The translations under genes and the position numbers were made by a program. Below the pieces are notes generated by a model, which worked only from the letters and a program-made list of their open reading frames with translations, did no database searches and was not told the origin of the DNA. Below are positions 23,343 through 35,310 of a DNA stretch of 64,000 nt, one piece after another. Source of the DNA: Halicephalobus mephisto (Eukaryota; Nematoda; Chromadorea; Rhabditida; Panagrolaimidae). Numbering within the stretch: the stretch's first letter is position 1; each line of letters begins with the position of its first letter. The stretch is taken from NCBI GenBank assembly GCA_009193035.1, contig SWDT01000192.1:1-64000 (forward strand). The letters run 5' to 3'.

Positions 23343-25600
23343 GAAGTTAAATATCACCACCAAAAGTTCGTCCAAATGACCTCTACGAAGGTGTTGATGA
23401 TTTTAATGTCCCATAAACGTCGATGAATTCCCTAGATATTATTCATTGTTAACTTACTTTTACGTTAAAAGTTTATTTCCCATGAAAGTACTGTAGCTAA
23501 GGAACAAAGGAAATACTAATATTATGATTTTTGTCTATTTTTCAATTTTTAAAAAAATCCGAAAAAAATTAAAAATTCAATTGTGTTTTGATTTCGTTAT
23601 TTTAATTTTTGAACACAACAGATGGCTCCGGAATCTTGGCGGGAAAAAGAAACAAAAAAACAGGATTTTCTTTATGGTTTTTTTCGGCCAAAAATTTGGA
23701 AATTCCGCGAAAATTGTCCGTCTGGAAAACTGCCAAAATTATGACAAAAGTCAAAAAAAAAACATTTTTAAGAAATTGTTTCAGAAAATTTTTAGATTTT
23801 CTAAAATTCAAAAATTTTAAAATTTTAAAAATTTTAAAATTCAAAAATTTAAGAATTTTAAAAATTTAAAAATTTAGAAAATTTTGTAATTTTTCATGAA
23901 ATTCAGGAAGTTTCTAGAAGGTTCTGAGATTCCGGAAGAATTCAGACTTTTGGATCTTTTTTAAGTTTCCAGAATTTTAAAAATTTTCAAATTTTTCTAT
24001 GAAATTTTAAAATTCTCAGAAATTTTACAATTTTGAATTATATTTTAATTTTCTATAATTTTCAACTATCATTTGAAAAGTTTTAGAATCTATAAAATTC
24101 TGAATTTTCCACGTCTTTTGTCATATTCGAATAATTTCCTACAAAATTCTCAGAAATTTTACAATTTTGAATTATATTTTAATTTTCTATAATTTTAAAT
24201 ATCATTTGAAAAGTTCCAGGATATTCCAAAAAATCTTTAAAAAATAAATTTAAAAAACTGACTTTTAAACTATTTTTTCATAAATATTTCGTTCCGGTCC
24301 AGAAATGTCAAAAGTATTCTTTGTCTTTTTGAAAAACTTCCGGAAAACAAAATTTCCCATTTTTGTTTTTATTTGATTCTTGTTCACGTATCGGTCTCTT
24401 GTTATCTGAACTCCGTTTTATCAAAATTTGAACTCAGGGCTCGAGTTCGAAATTTGGGTTTTTATGTTAAGAAACATCTATGAATTTTTCTATTTTAAAA
24501 ATATGTTTCATTTAAATTAATAGCTGAAATTTAATTAAACTTTTCTAATTCAAACATAACTCATAAGTTGCGTTTTAATACGAACAATCAGAATTTCGAC
24601 CTTGAATCCTGAGTTTTAACTTTGATAATATGATACACTGCTTCGTTTTATCAAAACTGAAATTCAGAATTCAAGATCGAAATTCTGATTTTTGGTGTTA
24701 AAACAAAATTCATAAAGTATATTGTAATTCAGAAAATCCAGATATCCAATTTTATCAATTTAAATGAAAGAATATTTTGCAGTAAGAAAAATTCATTGAT
24801 GTGTTTTAAAAAAGTAGAATTTCGATTTTGAACTCTGAGTTCCAGTTTTGGTAATACACAACACCGTTTTATTGATGTTGACAGAGTTCGACGTCAACAT
24901 CTGAATTTTTCGCGCTAAAATGACATGAGTTTTGTATTTTAAAAAATTATCTTACCTAAATTGATAGAATTTATTTGAATTTTTGAAATTAAAATATGAT
25001 CTGAAAGTTATTTTTTAAGAAAATTAAAATTTTGATAGTTAAGTTTAATTTTGAACTTAGATGGTTGACTTAGATTTCGAACTTTAATCGTCAACTTTGA
25101 TGGTCAACTTTGATTTTGAACTTTAACTTTGAACTTTGATTTCGAACTTTAACTGTCAACTTTGACCTTTGACTTTCATAAAACCAACCTCAGAATAGTA
25201 TTCGAAGGATTTAGATATCAAAATATGACTGTCAATTTAGGTATGACAACTTTTTGAAAAAGAAAAGTTTGAATTCTATCTTAGAAAAGTTTGAATTTCG
25301 ATTTCGAACTCTGACCTTTAACTTCGGTAAAACAGAGTACTGGAATCAGAATTGAAAAATGAACTGGATTTGAGAACTGTGAATTAAGTTTTTCATTTTC
25401 AACAAAATCGTCCTACAACGAGCCCTGAGGAGGAAAGGGACAAGGACCAAAGCCAAAAAAGTAATAATTCTTTTAAGTACATAATCATCGTATTTCACAT
25501 TACTTTTTCGAAGAACCAATTAAATAATTGTAATTAATGTAAAAATGTATTTAATTAAACAATTACTGAAATTAGTAAAATTAAAACAGGAAATTAGTAC
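23343..25600. repeat. Degenerate AT-rich arrays
   Basis: At 23,880-24,260 two units share CAGAAATTTTACAATTTTGA. At 24,380-25,340 units of about 120-200 bp repeat GATTTCGAACTTTGAC-like words, resembling the array in receptor intron 1 (8,640-9,310). Overlapping 80-98-codon frames at 23,524-23,869 are low-complexity and not called. Confidence 0.65.
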
Positions 25601-26560
25601 TTTAAAAATAGTTCATTAAAAATTCGCTAAATAGTAAGCGAATTCGCTTATTTTTCGCGTACGATCCATAAAATTCTAGGTTTTTCCTAAAATTAAAAAC
25701 ATACTTAATTAAGGAAAAATTTCTGGGATAAATGAAATCAAAATAGATCTTGAAAATAGTCTATTAAAAATTCGCTAAATAGTAAGCGAATTCGCTTATT
25801 TTTCGTACACAATATGAACTTTCATGCTTTTACTTAATTATCATACTTCAGAAGAAAAAACTTTACCTAATTAAGAAAAAAGAATTACTGAAATTAGTAA
25901 AATTGAAGCAGAAAACAAATAATTTAAACATCAATGATCGGGAGCTCAAGTAGGTAAGTATGTTTGCGCTTCTTCGGCACCCAATACATGAACCTTTCCA
26001 TGTTTATCTTATTTTTTCCTAAAAAAGTAAAAATAAGTTTAAGTACAAGGAAGAATTAGTAAAATAATTAAATTAAAATAGATAATAACTATTTCGAAGA
26101 TAGTTAAAAGTTCGCCAAGTAAGTGAACAAATTCACTTTTGTTTTTTTGACTTTCGATATATAAATTTTCATAGTTTTATTTCCTTTACTTTAGAGATGT
26201 AAAAATACGTCTAATTACAAAAGAAAATGATCAAAATGAACGGTTTGAAGGTGGTATATCTTATGTTCGCCAAGTAAATAGGCGAATTCGCTTTTGTTTT
26301 TTCCACTTTCGATATATTAATTTCTATACTTTTATTTTTTCTATTATATACAAGTAGAAATGCACATAATTACAAAAAAGAATTATTAAAATAGTCAAAT
26401 TAAAAGGGAAAATAAATGTTTTGAAAATAGTGCATCTTATGTTCGCCTAATAAATAAGCGAATTCGCTTTTGTTTTTTCCACTTTCGATGTATAAAATTT
26501 TGCGCCTTTGTCTGTTCTTTGTATTTTAAAAAAATATTTAACGGAAAATACATTTTATAT
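25600..26560. repeat. Palindromic GCGAATTCGC array
   Basis: Five or six units of about 145-180 bp, each with a palindrome of the form AGTAAGCGAATTCGCTTA (about 25,633 and 25,782) or AATAAGCGAATTCGCTTTTG (26,453), followed by TTCGATATAT-like sequence. One unit (26,120) has a degenerate core (GTGAACAAATTCAC) that still keeps dyad symmetry. Confidence 0.85.
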
Positions 26561-27960
26561 AACAATTATAAAACGTTCAGTAATTATTTCGAAATTCGGA
26601 TTAAATAAATCTTTTCGATGAACATTTTGATGGATTTCAACACACGGTATTGAATTACTCATGTCCATTGAATACTCACTGAGTTAACCAGAATATTTTT
26701 AAGAGTATTTTTAAAACTATATTTGACTTATTTTTGTTTTTTGGCATTTGTCCCAGTCCACCCTCGATTCCCTTTGGCCATTTCTGCGGGTATTTTTTTC
26801 TGCAAAGTTCATAGATTACATTTTTTTTCTCTTTCGGTCGGGAAAATAATTTCCAGCTCCAATGTAGTGATCTATGAGAAACACTCTTGGCCATGCTTCC
26901 AGTAAACAACCATTCGGTCTCTGCTCCCTTAGCTCTCCTCGTTCCGAAAGAAAACGGCTGTCCTTCAGTTCTGAATCTTGGAAAAAGCACGTAAGCGTAC
27001 GGCCGATCTTTGCTTGCTTTATTTTTTCGAAACTGTTGTTTCTGAAAAGTGGAATCTTCTAGAAGCTATTGAAAGATTTTGAAACTTCCGAGGATGCCAT
27101 GGAAACTTCCAGTGTTCTAAAATGTAGTAAAAAATTCCGAAAATAATGAAAAATTTATGGAAAATTCTGGAGTACTCAGAAATCGTGAATTTTTTCAGAA
27201 TCTTTTGGAATTTTGTAGAAAATTCTGGAGATTTCTGGAATCCTACTGCATCTTCCAGAATTTTATTGAAGCTTCTAAAAATTGGAATTTCGTAAAACCT
27301 AAAATTCTGCAGATTTTCAGAATCTCATTGGAAATTTCAGAATTTTCTAGGACCTTCCAGAATCCTACGAAGCTTGTGGAGATTTTTAAAGTTCTTCAGA
27401 ATTTTGTAGAGATTTCTGGAAATTTCTAGAAATCCATGAAAATTTTCAGAATCCTACTGTAACTTCTGAAAACTGTAAAAGCTTCTAAAAATTATTTTGA
27501 CTTCTGGGACTTTGTAAATTTCTAAGTTTTTAAATTTCTAAAAATCTATGAAAATCTCCAGAATCCTATTGAAGCTTCCAGAATCTTCCAAAAACTTCCT
27601 CAACATTCCTGAATTTTGTGACAACTTGGAAATTACCCAAAATTAATAATTCTAAAAAGTTCAAAAAATTACAATCGAAACCGTTTTTAATTCTTAATTT
27701 TTATAATTTTTAGAATACTCTTGGTCCCGATCCATGAATGTCTGGAATTCTATCGAGCATTTTTCTCCGATATCGGGACTATCAGTTTTTAGAGTTCTGT
27801 TCGAATGATCGTTGTGGAGTAGTTGTATGATTAAAGAATGATGGGAAAATTTCCTGGTCATTGATCAGATTTTTGCCTTAACTCCAAAAACCATTTCACT
27901 AAGAGATTAAAAATGAGGTTTACCGTGAGTTTGGTTAAAATTTTATTTTTGTGAAAAAAA
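26560..27960. other. Island and degenerate array, no gene called
   Basis: 26,700-27,010 has balanced composition and a 104-codon minus-strand frame (26990-26676) with no family resemblance. 27,060-27,650 is a degenerate array of AGAATTTTCTGGAA-type words. 27,650-27,960 is non-repetitive with no gene seen. Confidence 0.5.
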
Positions 27961-29620
27961 TATTTGGATAGTGTTTGTTTTTAACAATGGGTTGTTGATT
28001 CCAGTCACTATCCAAGGTTGGTTTCTTTAAAAAAATCAATTGAACGAAATTCGGATAGTGTCTATTTTCGACAATTGATTATTTTAAGCACTATTTTGAT
28101 GATTTTCACTGAAAGCAAACTTGGATAGTGTCTAAAATAATCAATTAAACAAGATTAATTTCCTTTAAAAAATCAATAAAACCAAACTTGGATAGTGTCT
28201 AAAAAAAACAATTTATTTGTAAAATTAATCACTATTCAAGTTTGCTGCTTACCAAAAATCAACTGAACCAAAGTTGGATAGTGTTTATTTTTGAAAATTA
28301 TTTTTCAATTTTAGTCACTATCCAAGTTTATTTTTTTAATAGAAATTAATCAACTTTAAATAGTGTTTATTTTAGAAGATTATTTTTCAATTTTAGTCAC
28401 TATCCAAGTTTATTTTTTTTTAATGGAAATTAATCAAGTTTAAATAGTGTTTATTTTAGAAGATTATTTTTCAATTTTAGTCACTATCCAAGTTTATTTT
28501 TTTTAATGGAAATTAATCAAGTTTAAATAATGTTTATTTTAGAAGATTATTTTTCAATTTTAGTCACTATCCAAGTTTATTTTTTTTTAATGGAAATTAA
28601 TCAAATTTAAACAATGTTTATTTTTGAAAATTAATCGTTGGGAATCAATCCCTATATGAATTTTCTCTTTTAATTTTCTCGATTGATCATTTTTGTCTTG
28701 CTCTTTATTTCCATCAATTCTATCTTTGAAATCCTGTGATTTCCGTTATCCATCTGGGTGAAGCTGCACTTTTAGGATCAACTTCCGACAACTACATCAT
28801 TTTTTAAAAGAAAAAAATCAGAATTATCCGAGATTGATTGATTTACAAGATTAATTAAAATTTCTCGTTTGATTTTCGACGATTTTTTTGAATGTTTCTT
28901 TGTTCTTTTTTCTGAACCAAAAAAGTGATTTGGATTTTTGGGGGATTGCGAAATTCGATGAGAACTTAAGAGTAAACAAGGCTTATTCATGATTTTTGGA
29001 AATCATTTGATATTTATTGTTAGATCGAAAATGGCGAATTGGTGCACTTTTAAATAGTGACTAGAAAGCACGATTAACGGTCCAAAATAGATACTATTCA
29101 ATTTGTTATTATATCAAAAATTATCTTGGGTAATGTCCATTTTGGATCCTTAACTGTCTTTTTGGACACTATCCAAAATTGGTTTGTTTAAAAAAATCAA
29201 TCTTGGATAGTGACTAATTTGAATGATTAATTATTTTTTGGACACTTTCCAAGTTTGGTTTTATGTAAGTTTACTGAAAACAGACTTGGATAATGTCTAA
29301 AATAATCAATTAATCTCCAAAATTAGACACTATCCAGATTTGGTTTCTTCAAAAAAATCAATTAAACCAAACTTGGATAGTGTCTATTTCTGACTATTAA
29401 TTAACTACTTTAGACACTATCCAGGTTTAATTTTTATTTGGTTTTTTATGGAAATTAACTTGAATAATAACTGAAAATGAAAATTAATAGCAAAAAATGA
29501 ACATTATCCCATTTAATTCGTGTTAATTTTTTTCTTACAAAAGTAAACTCGGATAGTGACTAATTTTGAAGATGAATTGTTACTTTCAAGTTACTGTCTA
29601 GAATTTCTTTCTTTACACCA
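27960..29620. repeat. GGATAGTG foldback cluster 1
   Basis: Dense alternation of AAACTTGGATAGTGTC and GACACTATCCAAGTTT, 20-60 bp apart, so neighbours form hairpins. At 28,300-28,620 a sub-array of about 90 bp repeats TTTTAGTCACTATCCAAG four times. At 29,200-29,430 lies a minus-oriented copy of the about 200-bp composite unit described for 30,437-30,640. A 70-codon minus frame at 28,778-28,990 is not called. Confidence 0.92.
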
Positions 29621-29910
29621 ACGGAATCTTATGCAATATTTTAAAAACACTTGCAATCAATTTTTTTTCTAAAATTAAATGCAAAATTTTCATCAACTTC
29701 TTTGAAAATTGTTGTTTTTAAATATTTTATATTTTAATTTTCTCACGTATCCCTCAATCGTCAAAAAAGAATTTTTTTAAAAATATAAATTTTTAAAAAT
29801 AATATAAATTTTTTTAAATAATATAAATTTTTTAAAAAATATAAATTTTTAAAAAATATAAATTATTTTAAATAATATAAATTTTTTAAAATAATATAAA
29901 TTTTTTAAAA
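29620..29910. repeat. AT-rich array
   Basis: About eight short units of ATATAAATTTTTTAAAAT lie at 29,770-29,910, preceded by irregular AT-rich sequence. Confidence 0.7.
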
Positions 29911-30180
29911 TTCGTAACTGATTCTAATGTTTTTGGACCACCTCGGAAGGTTCGGGATAATGAGCTAGACGTAACCTTATCCCGTAAAAAACACCGAAAA
30001 TTCTTTGGTTTCTTGGAATTTTTAGTACAATATAAAACCAGAAAAAAGTTTGGGAAAATTGTTCTTTATTTTTTTTGCAGAAAAACAGCGGCAAATTTGC
30101 TTTGTTCTGGTTATCTAAGAAGTGATTTTTATGAGCTTTGTCTTGAAGCAGGTAAAGTGGTTAGTTTACAGAGATCGTAA
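29890..30180 (+). other. Open frame without start, unrecognised
   Basis: A 96-codon plus-strand frame between in-frame TAA codons at 29887 and 30178. Its second half has balanced composition (CSGYLRSDFYELCLEAGKVV). A TTTTTTTTGCAG acceptor and a CAG|GTAAAG donor flank 30,082-30,151 and could define a small exon in this frame (phase 2 in, phase 1 out). No family is recognised. Confidence 0.25.
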
Positions 30181-30249
30181 ACTAGGATAGCGATTCTGGT
30201 TAACGTTATTCGCTTTTTTTTAGTTATTATTCTTTAGTTTTATTTTCAG

Positions 30250-30690
30250 AACCCAAACTCGAATAGTGTCTATTTTTAAAATAACTTTAGTCACTATTTG
30301 TATTTTTTAAGAAAATAATCTTGGATAGTGTTTATTTTTGGGAATTAATTAATTATTTTAGACACTATCTAAATCTGCTTTCAGTAAAAATTATATAAAA
30401 CCAAACTTGGAAAGTGTCCAAAAAAGATGATTAACTGTCAAGAATGGACACTATCCAAGTTTGGTTTAATTGATTTTTTTTGCAAGAAACCAAACCTGGA
30501 TAGTGTCTAATTTTATTAATTACCCGTTGTTTTCAGACACTATCCAAGTCTGCTTTTAGTAAACTTGCATAAAACCAAACTTGGAAAGTGTCCAAAAAAT
30601 AATTAATCATTCAAATTAGTCACTATCCAAGATTGATTTTTTTAAACAAACCAATCTTGGATAGTGTCTAATTTTAAAATAATTGTTCAG
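30250..30690. repeat. GGATAGTG foldback cluster 2
   Basis: Contains a composite unit at about 30,437-30,640: GACACTATCCAAGTTTGG, then its complement, then CCAAGTCTGCTTTTAGTAAA, then CCAAACTTGGAAAGTGTCC and GTCACTATCCAAG. The same order occurs at about 32,650 and 49,420 (plus) and 29,200, 36,445 and 47,720 (minus). Confidence 0.92.
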
Positions 30691-30764
30691 CTTTTTATAT
30701 TTTGAAATCTCTTTTTAAAAAACTCACCTAGTTTTTTGAGTTTATTACTAAATCTTTATTTTTA

Positions 30765-30860
30765 GCCTTCAGATTACCTATTTTGCGCAAAATTAAAATT
30801 TCCAAATCGGTTGTCAGAACTCGTCCGGCTGTTCATTGGGTCGCTGCATGGCCTGGTTTA
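30765..30860 (+). other. Short island next to the MITE-like copy
   Basis: Balanced composition after a TTATTTTTAG acceptor. Two plus-strand frames are open across it (one containing RPAVHWVAAWPGLR), and I cannot choose between them. Possible exon, not assigned. Confidence 0.2.
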
Positions 30861-31024
30861 CGTACAAAAAAACGTAACTTTTGGTGCAATAACAAATGAA
30901 AATTGTCACTATTAAGTTTTATTGTTCGTCACAAATTTTAAATATCCACGAAAAAAGACGATTTTGTTATATTTTTGTTACTTTTCGCGATTGTTACAAA
31001 GTTAAAAATTACTTTTTTTGCGTA
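30861..31024. mobile_element. MITE-like element, copy 2
   Basis: Left end CGTACAAAAAAACGTAACTT and right end ATTACTTTTTTTGCGTA are imperfect inverted repeats. The interior (CACAAATTTTAAATATCCAC, CGAAAAAAGACGATTTTGT) matches copy 3 at 31,092-31,255 and, inverted, copy 1 at 17,901-18,053. Confidence 0.7.
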
Positions 31025-31091
31025 TTAGATCTGCTTTTGGATAGTGACTGGAAAACCCTGATTTAAGTTCCAAATAGACACTATCCAAAAT

Positions 31092-31255
31092 CTCTACACA
31101 AACAAATAATTTTTAGTACAGAAAAAAAATAAAAATTATCATTATTGTTTTAATTTTTGTCACAAATTTTAAATATCCACGAAAAAAGACGATTTTGTCA
31201 CATTTTTGTTACTTTCGCGATTGTCACAAAGCTAAAAGTTACGTTTCGCGTGTGG
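31092..31255. mobile_element. MITE-like element, copy 3
   Basis: Shares the interior CACAAATTTTAAATATCCAC and CGAAAAAAGACGATTTTGTC with copy 2. The right end AAAAGTTACGTTTCGCGT is better preserved than the left. A lone foldback pair (31,030-31,090) sits between copies 2 and 3. Confidence 0.65.
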
Positions 31256-31620
31256 CCGGCAGTGCCGGTCGCGTGAAAACTGGACACTTTAGAAAAAAAA
31301 AACACTTGGAACCTTCCTCGAGGTTTTTCTTTTAAAAATTTTTTTTATTAAGTTGTGTGAAACTAGTGTCCCGAACATTTGCGTTCCAATTCTGGAGTTA
31401 AAACTGAACAAAGAAATTTTTAAAAAAGTAATTTGATTTATGAATTCTGAATCTGATTTTAAAAATTAATTTTAATTTTAAAAATATTTAAAATTTCGTT
31501 TTTAAGATTCTATAAAAAATAAAAAATTTGTTTAAAATTCTATAAAAACAAAAAATTATTAAAAATATTTTTTAATTTTTGAATTAAAATTGTAAAAAAT
31601 AAAATAAAAATTAAATAAAA

Positions 31621-32383
31621 ATGTCCAAAACACTAGTGTTTCGAAATTTCGTCAATTTGGCTCTGATTATTTCGCAAATTCCGTGTAGTGGTCAAGCTGT
31701 ACGACATTTAACTTTATTTTCCAAGATTTATCTCATTTTTATATTTATTCTTTTGTAATTAAACTTAATATTTTAATTTTAAAAAATTAATTTTAAAGAA
31801 ATTTCGAAATTAGTGCAGATAGGAAAAGAAGAAAAATGGGGATCAAATGCCTCTGGGGTACTGTACGACATTTATCTCCCTCTATTTCGTAAGATTTACC
31901 TCATTTTTATATTTATTTTTTTGATAATTAAATTAACTTAATATTTTAATTTTAAAAAATTAATTTTAAAGAAATTTTGAAATCAGTACAGATAGGAAAG
32001 AAGAAAAACGGGGACGAAATACCTCTAGGGAACTGTACGATATTTATCTCCCTTTATTTCGTAAGATTTATCTCATTTTTATATTTATTTTTTGATAATT
32101 AAATTAACTTAATGTATTAAGAAAAAATTAATTTTAAAAAAAAATTTTCGAAATCAGTGTAAATAGGAAAGAAGAAAAACGGGGATCAAATACCACTGGG
32201 GAGCAACTGTTGTACAGTCAAAAAAAACAACATTAAAAATGCCGGTTTTTATTTTTTTTCTTTCAGTCCTTAAGTGAAGAAATTTTTAGAAAAAAGCTAA
32301 TGGACCATGTTTATCTTTCGAGGTCGACGGAGTCTGTGGCTGCTGTTAGCTCCGTTGTTTTTGAAATTTCCAAATGTTTCTAG
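31621..32383 (+). CDS. Candidate small secreted protein (weak)
   Basis: ATG at 31621 opens MSKTLVFRNFVNLALIISQI, then PCSGQA, which looks like a signal peptide with a small-residue cleavage site. A possible donor (GCT|GTACGA, 31699) and a TTTTCTTTCAG acceptor (ending 32266) join in phase 0 to 32267-32380, encoding SLSEEIFRKKLMDHVYLSRS and a short tail up to TAG at 32381. Total 64 residues. The intron is a three-unit array of about 172 bp whose units repeat the CTGTACGA donor sequence. No family recognised. The donor is weak and the model may be chance. 31,260-31,620 upstream shows no gene. Confidence 0.25.
31699..32216. repeat. 172-bp tandem array
   Basis: Three units starting near CTGTACGACATTTA at about 31,697, 31,861 and 32,033, each ending in AGATAGGAAAGAAGAAAAA-like sequence. 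Confidence 0.85.
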
Positions 32384-32489
32384 AACGAATATAGGAGTTT
32401 TTATTTATTTCAATTTTTAAACAATTCGAAAATGGTTGAAAAATTGACCGAAAAATATCATTTTTTATTTATTTCAAATTGTCCGAATA

Positions 32490-33000
32490 GTAACCAGGAA
32501 ATTAAAAATGGACACTATCCAAATTTGGGTTTTTCTTATTCAAACCAGTTTTGGATAATGTCTAATTTTAATAATAAATTGCACTTTTCAGTCACTATCC
32601 AAGATCGGTTTTGATAGAAATTTTCAAGATAGTGTCTAAATTAGTTAATTAATAGTCAGAAATAGACACTATCCAAGTTTGGTTTAATTAATTTTTTGAA
32701 AGAAACTAAACTTGGATAGTGTCTAATTTTGGCTATTAATTGATTATTTTAGACATTATCCAAGTCTGTTTTCAGTAAACTTACATAAAACCAAACTTGG
32801 AAAGTGTCCAAAAAATAATTAATCATTCAAATTAGTCACTATCCAACTTTGGTTCAATCGATTTTTTAAAGGAAACCAATTTTAGATAGTGTCTAATTTT
32901 GGCTATTAATTGATTATTTTAGACACTATCCAATATTGATTTGCAGATAGTGACTGATAATAAACGACTTATCGTGCGAATTAGACATTATTCCAGACTA
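32490..33000. repeat. GGATAGTG foldback cluster 3
   Basis: Several hairpin pairs, including a plus-oriented composite unit at about 32,650-32,860 nearly identical to 30,437-30,640. Confidence 0.9.
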
Positions 33001-33216
33001 CTTTGACTATCGTCTCCTTGATCCCTGTTGCACAACTACAGACTTTTATTTTTTCGGACTTCCTGTAGATTAAAACAGATATTTGCGTATTTTTTCATTC
33101 TCAATTTCTCCTTTAAAAATTGACGGATTAATTTCAGAATTCCTCTCATGGACTTTGTGTAATGTGTTTTATCCCTAAAATGAAATAAAAAACATTTGTA
33201 ATAATTTTTTCCTTTT

Positions 33217-33366
33217 TTAACTGCAGCACTTGAAACAGCCGTCAAGGGGGTGGTTTGGAGACTGAGAATACCGGTCTAGCCAGACTTCGTTGATGAAAAA
33301 GACCACGAAATAGCACCGACCAGCACCATCCTTGGACACTTCGTGACTGCAGAGGACTAGCGGACA
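33217..33366 (-). other. Candidate cysteine-rich terminal exon
   Basis: On the minus strand a GATAACAG acceptor (AG at 33368-33367) precedes a 49-codon open frame ending in TAA (33219-33217). The translation has six cysteines, including a CFKCC cluster near the C-terminus and the stretch CYFVVFFINEVWLDRYSQSP. The layout is that of a secreted cystine-rich protein, but I recognise no family and found no upstream exon. An overlapping minus-strand frame (33245-33036) in another register is Lys-rich and less convincing. Chance openness is possible at this length. Confidence 0.3.
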
Positions 33367-33389
33367 CTGTTATCAGGTTCTAATTTCAA

Positions 33390-34080
33390 CCATAAAAATT
33401 AAAAATACTTAAAAATTTAAAAATTAAAAATACTTAAAAATTTAAAAATTAAAAATTATTTAAAAATTAAAAATACTTAAAAATTTAAAAGTCAAAATAA
33501 TTTAAAAATTTAAAATGTTTAAAAATTAAAATTATTTAAAAATTTAAAATGTTTAAAAATTCAAAAATAAAGATATTTAAAAATTTTTTAAAATAAATAA
33601 ATTTTTTTTAATTTTAAAATTTGAATTAAAATAATTTTTTAAATTTTTATAATTTTCGAATTTTTATGAATTAATTTTTTTAAATTTTTAAATTTGAATT
33701 AAAACAAAGCGATTTAATTTTACCTGTAGGTACTCTGGTAAGGTCCTTCCAGCCCTTATCTTCGTCAGGTGACACAACTGTCCAAGTCTGGGCCTTTGAC
33801 TGGCAAATTTTCTGTTCATGAGCCAGTCTTATCATTTTTCTTGATTGAAAATCACATGTTTTTCTACTTTTTCAAAAACCGTCAGTCTAGAATTCAATTG
33901 AATTTCGTTTTTTTGTACTTTAAAACGTTTCCGATTTTTTTGAATTACTTTATTTTAAAAAATCGGAAACAATTTTTAAAATTTTTTAAAATTTTTAATT
34001 TTAAAATTTTTTTTAATTTTTTAATTTTTTTGAAAATTCTGAAAAAATTACAGAAATTTATTTTTTTTTAGGAAATTTCA
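33390..34080. repeat. AT-rich array and flank
   Basis: Units of TTAAAAATTAAAAATACTTA-like sequence at 33,390-33,600, then irregular AT-rich DNA. A balanced patch at 33,720-33,900 has no recognised gene. Confidence 0.65.
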
Positions 34081-35310
34081 GAATCTTCCATCGGATTCTG
34101 AAAATAAATCAGAAGCCTCTGGGAGATTTTATGATTTCCTTGAAGAATTCAAAATCTTCCAATAGGTCGTTGAAGATTCTAGGAGATTTTGAAAAATCTT
34201 CAGAAATTTTTGTTAGATTTTAGAATTTTCTGATTTTTTAGAGATTTTAGGATATTCTATAATCTTTTCAGAAGTTATAGAAGCTTCTGCTGGATTCTGG
34301 AATATTCTATCGGATTCTGAAAAGCTTCTAGGAGATTTTAAAAGATTTTGGATATTTCTACAAGATCTTTAAAAAGCTTCAGAATTTTCTAGTAAATTCT
34401 AAAAAGTTTTAGAATCTTTCCAGAAGTTATAGAAGCTTCTGCTGGATTCTGGAATATTCTATCGGATTCTGAAAAGATTCTAGGAGATTTTAGAAATCTC
34501 TACAAGATCTTTAAAAAGATTCAGAATTTTCTAGCAAATTCTAAAAAGTTTTCGAAAATTTTAGAATTTTCTTGAAAGTTACAGAAGTTTTTACCTGATC
34601 CTAAAATCTTCTGTTGGATTCTGAAAAGCTTCCAGCAGATTTTGAAAACTTCTAGAAATCTCTACAAAATTCTTAAAAAGCTTCAAAATTTTCTAATAAA
34701 TTCTAAAAAGTTTTTCGAAAATTTTAGAATTTTCTCAAAAATTACAAAAGCTTCTGTCAAATTTCGAAAAAATTTTCAAAGCTTTTTGAAAGTTCTATGA
34801 TCTCTGTGAAGCTTCTATGATCTCTTTGAAGGTTTTAGGATTTTCCGGAAGATTTTCAAAAAACTAAAATTCTGAAAAGTTAAAAAATTTGTATTTTTTG
34901 AAAATTTGAATTTTTCGAAAATTTCAAAATTTTCCAAAATTATTTAGAAACTTTTGTAAAATTTTATTTTTAACAGTTTTAAAGTTCAACAGGACCTGAT
35001 TTTAGGTTGATTTTTCTGATTGAAGAAATTAAACTAAAAATAAGTAAATATTTACTTTTTTTTCTTTCTCAATCGACCAATTTTATTTTTTATATTTGAG
35101 TAAAAAATGGAATTGGTAAGCTTTGTGTACTTTAATAATAGTTTTAGAGAAGTAATTAAAATATTCATTTTAGGATAAAATGGAATTTGTATTTTTTGGG
35201 TTACTGTAACTTTGTAGTTGTGGTTAGTCAGACGAAAGTTCAATGAACCATAGTTTGGGATTAAGGTTGGAAGTATTTTAATTAGCTAAATGCAGTAGAA
35301 TAGACAAAAA
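34080..35310. repeat. Degenerate AGAAGCTTCT array and AT flank
   Basis: Loose repetition of TTCAGAATTTTCTAG, AGAAGCTTCTGCTGGATTCT and related words to about 34,870. A pair of about 170-bp units (34,250-34,440 and 34,420-34,560) is clearest. 34,880-35,310 shows nothing definable. Confidence 0.65.

Noticed and set aside
23524..23869. Three overlapping 80-98-codon frames on both strands
   Set aside because: All are open because the AT-rich sequence here lacks stop words by composition. No protein family or splice logic.
32680..32700. Similarity of CCAAGTTTGGTTTAATTA to the SL1 leader sequence
   Set aside because: Word order is wrong and the stretch is part of the GGATAGTG foldback unit. There is no donor or Sm site of an SL RNA gene.
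33222..33245. CTGTTTCA on the minus strand, the core of the C. elegans piRNA promoter motif
   Set aside because: Single occurrence, wrong local context, and an 8-mer of this kind is expected by chance in 64 kb.
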